64,000 nt of DNA. Origin: Cladorhizidae sp. MBARI D1340-BT2 (Eukaryota > Porifera > Demospongiae > Poecilosclerida > Cladorhizidae). Shown piece by piece: positions 51,001 through 57,000 of this stretch. How positions within the stretch are numbered: the stretch's first letter is position 1; each line of letters opens with the position of its first letter. The stretch covers positions 7,163,625 to 7,227,624 of the forward strand of contig JAQNBH010000011.1 of assembly GCA_028752905.1 (NCBI GenBank), given 5' to 3'. The notes beneath the pieces were generated by a model. It was not told the DNA's origin, ran no database searches, and saw only the letters and a program-made list of their open reading frames with translations. The position numbers and the translations under genes were made by a program.

Positions 51001-54000
51001 AGTAGGCTTAGGGATAGAGTGGAGATGGTTTGGAGTGGAGAGGAAGAGTGACTTGGTCCATTGTACATACATACAATAACAAACCACCACCTCCATTATT
51101 ATTATGTCATCATCTGCAGTGTTCCAATCTGTTTCTTTGTTTTGTTTTGTTTTTGTTGTCACGACAACTTCAGGGGCTCTATCCAGAATCTCACGGCATT
51201 GTGAACAACAAATTCTATGACAGTGAACTGAAGGACTGGTTTTTCTACAATAAACCATCTTCTGCCACCCAATCGAAATGGTGGGGTGGAGAGCCAGTGA
51301 GTATAATCTCGAGTAGAGCAGAGAGAATAATGCTGGTTGCGATGGACAGACTCAGTGAGAAATGGCGGGGGGGGGGGGGGGAGGGGGGGATAGGAGTGGG
51401 TAAAAGAGAGGAGGGAGCAAGGGGTGGGGGGGGGGGGGGGGGGGGGCAGAATACACATGCAAATAATAACTATCTTGCTAGTGGATTCTCTTCTGCACAC
51501 ATGCCATGCACAATAAAAGGGCGTGGTTAAATGCCATACAGCACTTTATTCTTGCCTAATTAGCATTTTCCAGCTTGCATGCATTTCGTTAGACCCGTCA
51601 CGCTGATGTGAGGGAAGTACGTGATCTCATGAATTTCATTACGTTTCTTTGTTTTGCGATGAAGTGCCATGAGAATTGTGGCAAACCAGAATGATGTCTT
51701 CTTGGCATTTGACCGGACTCTCTTGTGAGTGGTAGTTAGGGGTGTGTGGTTTTAATGGCCGAAGAAAAGCAAAGAAGATATATTTGGAAAGATGAAGGAG
51801 GAGACATCTTGGGGAAGGAAATATGGTGGCATTGGTGCGAAGACCTGTCAACTGACATGCTGATGTGTCACAAGATTACCTACGGAATGGAATTTGAATC
51901 TGCTCGTAAATCCTTCCCTAACAAAATATTTGAAAGCCACAAACATCAGTAGGTACTGAAGAGGAGGATATGAAAAATTGTGTAAGTCAAGTAGTTTGAA
52001 CTAAGCACACACCCGAAAGCTGGAGGAGGCCATGCATTAGGCTGTGGAGGAGGCCAATCATTAGGCTGTGGAGGAGGCCATGCATTAGGCTGTGGAGGGG
52101 GCCATGCATTAGGCTGTGGAGGGGGCCATGCATTAGGCTGTGGAGGAGGCCATGCATTAGGCTGTGGAGGAGGCCAATCATTAGGCTGTGGAGGAGGCCA
52201 TGCATTAGGCTGTGGAGGGGGCCATGCATTAGGCTGTGGAGGGGGCCATGCATTAGGCTGTGGAGGAGGCCATGCATTAGGCTGTGGAGGGGGCCATGTA
52301 TTAGGCTGTGGAGGAGGCCATGCATTAGGCTGTGGAGGAGGCCATTAGGCGGCCATGCATTAGGCTGTGGAGGAGGCCATGCATTAGGCTGTGGATGGGG
52401 CCTTGCATTAGGCTATGGAGGAGGCCATGCATTAGGCTGTGGAGGAGGCCATGCATTAGGCTGTGGAGGAGGTCATGCATTAGGCTGTGGAGGAGGCCAT
52501 GCATTAGGCTGTGGAGGAGGCCATTAGGCTGTGGAGGGGGCCATGCATTAGGCTGTGGAGGAGGCCATTAGGCGGCCATGCATTAGGCTGTGGAGGGGGC
52601 CATGCATTAGGCTGTGGAGGAGGCCATGCATTAGGCTGTGGAGGGGGCCATGCATTAGGCTGTGGAGGAGGCCATGCATTAGGCTGTGGAGGGGGCCATG
52701 CATTAGGCTGTGGAGGGGGCCATGCATTAGGCTGTGGAGGAGGCCATGCATTAGGCTGTGGAGGAGGCCATGCATTAGGCTGTGGAGGGGGCCATGCATT
52801 AGGCTGTGGAGGAGGCCATTAGGCTGAGGCTGAGCCAGACACTGTATCGACAAGAAATACGTAACTAATGAAACTTTAACAACATCACATGATCCTTGCT
52901 CATTATAACCATGACGATGAGGATGATGACGACGATAAAATATTAGTAATACATGTAGTATTAAAAAAAAAATAATAATAAATATAAATATAAATAAATA
53001 AATAATAATAATGATGATGATAACTCACAAAACGGAAATTCCATATTCATGAAATGTGAAAAAATAATCCTAAATAACAACAACCACAAACAGAGGGTTT
53101 ATAAAACATCAGTTTATGGACATCTTTAGAAGGAGGAGGGAAGTGGGTGGAGCATACTAAAGTTAATGGGATTCATAGCCCTACATATAATCCTTATTGA
53201 TGAGTTCCTGGATGGTTATCAGGTGTGGGTGACAGCTGCTAAGCACGGGCTACACACGGCAATCTTCTTCTGGCCTGGCTCGGAGGTATCCATTAAAGGT
53301 ACATGATGCAACGTGTGTGTGTGTGTGCGTCGTGTGTGTACAAGAACAAAAACGTTTTTTTTAAGACTTTTTTGATTGACTGGAGATGTGTACTAATGGT
53401 TCCAAAAATTATTGCTAGAAGATTCAAATATTCTTGGTCTACTTTTTCCCCCCTCCAATTGTGAAATATAGCAGGTTGATCTTGTGTGTAATTTGTAGAT
53501 GTCGGCAAGCTAATGCACACGCTGTGTTATAAGCAATCAAGCTAATACATGTGATGTGTTATAAGCAATCAAGATAATGCACACGCTGCATGATAAACAA
53601 TCAAGCTAATGCACACGCTGTGTTATCAACAATCAAGCTAATACATGTGCTATGTAATAAGCAATCAAGCTAATGCACGTGCTGTGTTGTAAGCAATAAG
53701 CTAATGCACGTGCTGTATTGTAAGCAATCAAAACCCGTGCTGTGTTGTAAGCAATCAAGCTAATGCACATGCTGTGTTGTAAGCAATCAAGCTAATGCAC
53801 ATGCTGTGTTGTAAGCAATCAAGCTAATGCACAAGCTGTGTTGTAAGCAATCAAGCTAATGCACATGCTGTGTTGTAAGCAATCAAGCTAATGCACGTGC
53901 TGTGTTGTAAGCAATCAAGCTAATGCACATGCTGTGTTGTAAGCAATCAAGCTAATGCACATGCTGTGTTGTAAGCAATCAAGCTAATGCACAAGCTGTG

Positions 54001-57000
54001 TTGTAAACAATAAGCTAATGCACGTGCTATATTATAAGCTATGCAGCGGTGCTGTGTTGTAAGCAATCAAGCTAATGCACGTGCTGTGTTGTAAGCAATC
54101 AAGCTAATGCACGTGCTGTGTTGTAAACAAGCTAATGCACGTGCTGTATTATAAGCTATCAAGCTAATGCATGTGCTAAGCTAATGCACGTGCTGTGTTG
54201 TAAGCAATCAAGCTAATGCATGTGCTGTGTTGTAAGCAATCAAGCTAATGCACGGGCTGTGTTATAAGCAATCAAGCCAATGCACGTGCTGTGTTGTAAG
54301 CAATCAAGCTAATGCACATGCTGTGTTATAAGCAATCAAGCTAATGCATGTGCTGTGTTATAAGCAATAAGCTAATGCACGTGCTGTGTTATAAGCAATC
54401 AAGCTATGTAATATGTAATAAGCTATCAAGCTAGTGTTATAAGCAATCAAGCTAATGCACGTGCTGTGTTATAAGCAATCAAGCTAATGCATGTGCTGTG
54501 TTGTAAGCAATCAAGCTAATGCACGTGCTGTGTTATAAGCAGAATGAATGACCTGCACTCAGTTCACCTGTTTGGTTTGTGGAGTTCTGGCTCCTGGAAA
54601 CTATTTAAGTCAGTCAGCCATCCACAAGAAGCTACCCAGTACAACACTAGAATTAACCCAGCATGATGTCATTATTGACCTTGTTTATTACTAAAGTAGA
54701 CACACATGCATATATACTCATGCACTGGTTTTGTTGTAGGTCTCGTTAACATCATAAGTGTGTTTATTCCTTCGACGACCTTTACCCATTTTAAAAGTGT
54801 GATTAGCAATGTTTTGACATTTGGAGTCTTCTAAAAGTACGGCTAACAGACATATTTTATGCAAGTTGTGTATATGTGAGGAGGGGGAGTAGATGATTCA
54901 CAGACAGGAAGTGTTTTAATAAGTATTGGGAAGTGAGGTGAGTAGCAATAGGTCACCTAAAACTCACTTTGGCAGCTTCTTTGACCTAAATGATGAGTTC
55001 AGGTGATTTTGACTTAAAAAACAATTTCAGGATGCCTCGAATCGTTCGCGCGAAGTTAGTGAACTGGCAGCCGTAGAAAAAAGTGACATTCATCTTCAAG
55101 ATCTTGTGTGTGTATATATCTATCTATCTAGTCCCCCCCTCCCCCCATACACACACACACACACACACATTTGCATACAATATGACCGTTCTCATAATTT
55201 GACAACCAGAAGACTCCAAACTGTCAAATGCATTGCAACAACTCTTATCCATACAACAAAAATTGGTACAAGATTGTCAATGACATAAACACGCTTTTAA
55301 GTGGTTAACAGCACAGACCTTCAACAAAACCAGGTATATAACTACTTGTGGGGCATGTGTATGAAATTCGTACATAGGCACATGTGTCTAGTAGCTAGAC
55401 ATGGTATCTAGGGTTGGTTCATAACTTTCTTCTAGATAGGTGGCTGCTTGCTTGGCTATAAACTTTCATATTTTAATTTTCCAAACATTTTAAAAATTAA
55501 AAAAAAAATGTGTTGGATTAACAAAAAGAAATTTACCAATGTAACCAGCATTTACAGGACCCTTTACCTATTAACTAGTCTAATTAGTCTAATAGGTAAA
55601 GGGTCCTGTAAATGTTTGTGGTAAATTCTTGATTCTTTTCTCTGACTAAATGTTTTATAGTCAAAAAGCCACCTACAAGAAATTATGCCAGAACTACTAA
55701 CCAATGGATGTTATGCATATTACTAAAATAGACACATGTGCCTATGTATGTATAGACAAATGCATTATAAGCACTTAGGTACCTGATTTTGCTATTGATG
55801 AAACGAACTGAAGGCTTCTTAGTATGAAAATTTGCAGCTGCTTACTGACTCAGTTTTGCTAGACACAATCTTGCGTGTATATACCCCCCCCCAGAGTGTT
55901 TGTCTATGAGTGCCCATATTTGGGTATCTTGAATATCTGCTACTCTGGCAGAACACTCCCTTTATGATATATGCTTATTATTATTAACCTGCCCACAACA
56001 TTTTGTGGCAGGAGTTAGGGCTAGGACTAGGGCTAGGGCTGAGTGGTGTGTGTGTGTGTGTTAGTGAAATAACTATAAAGGCATAAAGGCTTGCTGGATC
56101 TTTACTGAATTTCATAGCCATAGTGAGTATGTAGCAGGAAACAGCTGATGAGTTAGGGTATCCTACAATGCTTCTTGTTGTACTCACACATGTGTAGGTG
56201 TGAGACACTGATATCTATTATTAGATGTGTAGGTGTGAGACACTGATATCTATTATTAGATGTGTAGGTGTGAGACACTGATATCTATTATTAGATGTGT
56301 AGGTGTGAGACACTGATATCTATTATTAGATGTGTAGGTGTGAGACACTGATATCTATTATTAGATGTGTAGGTGTGAAACACTGATATCTATTATTAGA
56401 TGTGTAGGTGTGAGACACTGATATCTATTATTAGATGTGTAGGTGTGAGACACTGATATCTATTATTAGATGTGTAGGTGTGAGACACTGATATCTATTA
56501 TTAGATGTGTAGGTGTGAAACACTGATATCTATTATTAGATGTGTAGGTGTGAGACACTGATATCTATTATTAGATGTGTAGGTGTGAGACACTGATATC
56601 TATTATTATATGTGTAGGTGTGAGACACTGATATCTATTATTAGATGTGTAGGAGTGAGACACTAACATCTATTAATATATGTGTAGGTGTGAGACACTG
56701 ATATCTATTATTATATGTATAGGTGTGAGACACTGATATCTATTATTAGATGTGTAGGTGTGAGACACTGATATCTATTATTAGATGTGTAGGTGTGAGA
56801 CACTGATATCTATTATTATATGTGTAGGTGTGAGACACTGATATCTATTATTAGATGTGTAGGTATGAGACACTGATATCTATTATTATATGTGTAGGTG
56901 TGAAACACTGATATCTATTATTAGATGTGTAGGTGTGAGACACTGATATCTATTATTAGATGTGTAGGTGTGAGACACTGATATCTATTATTATATATGT

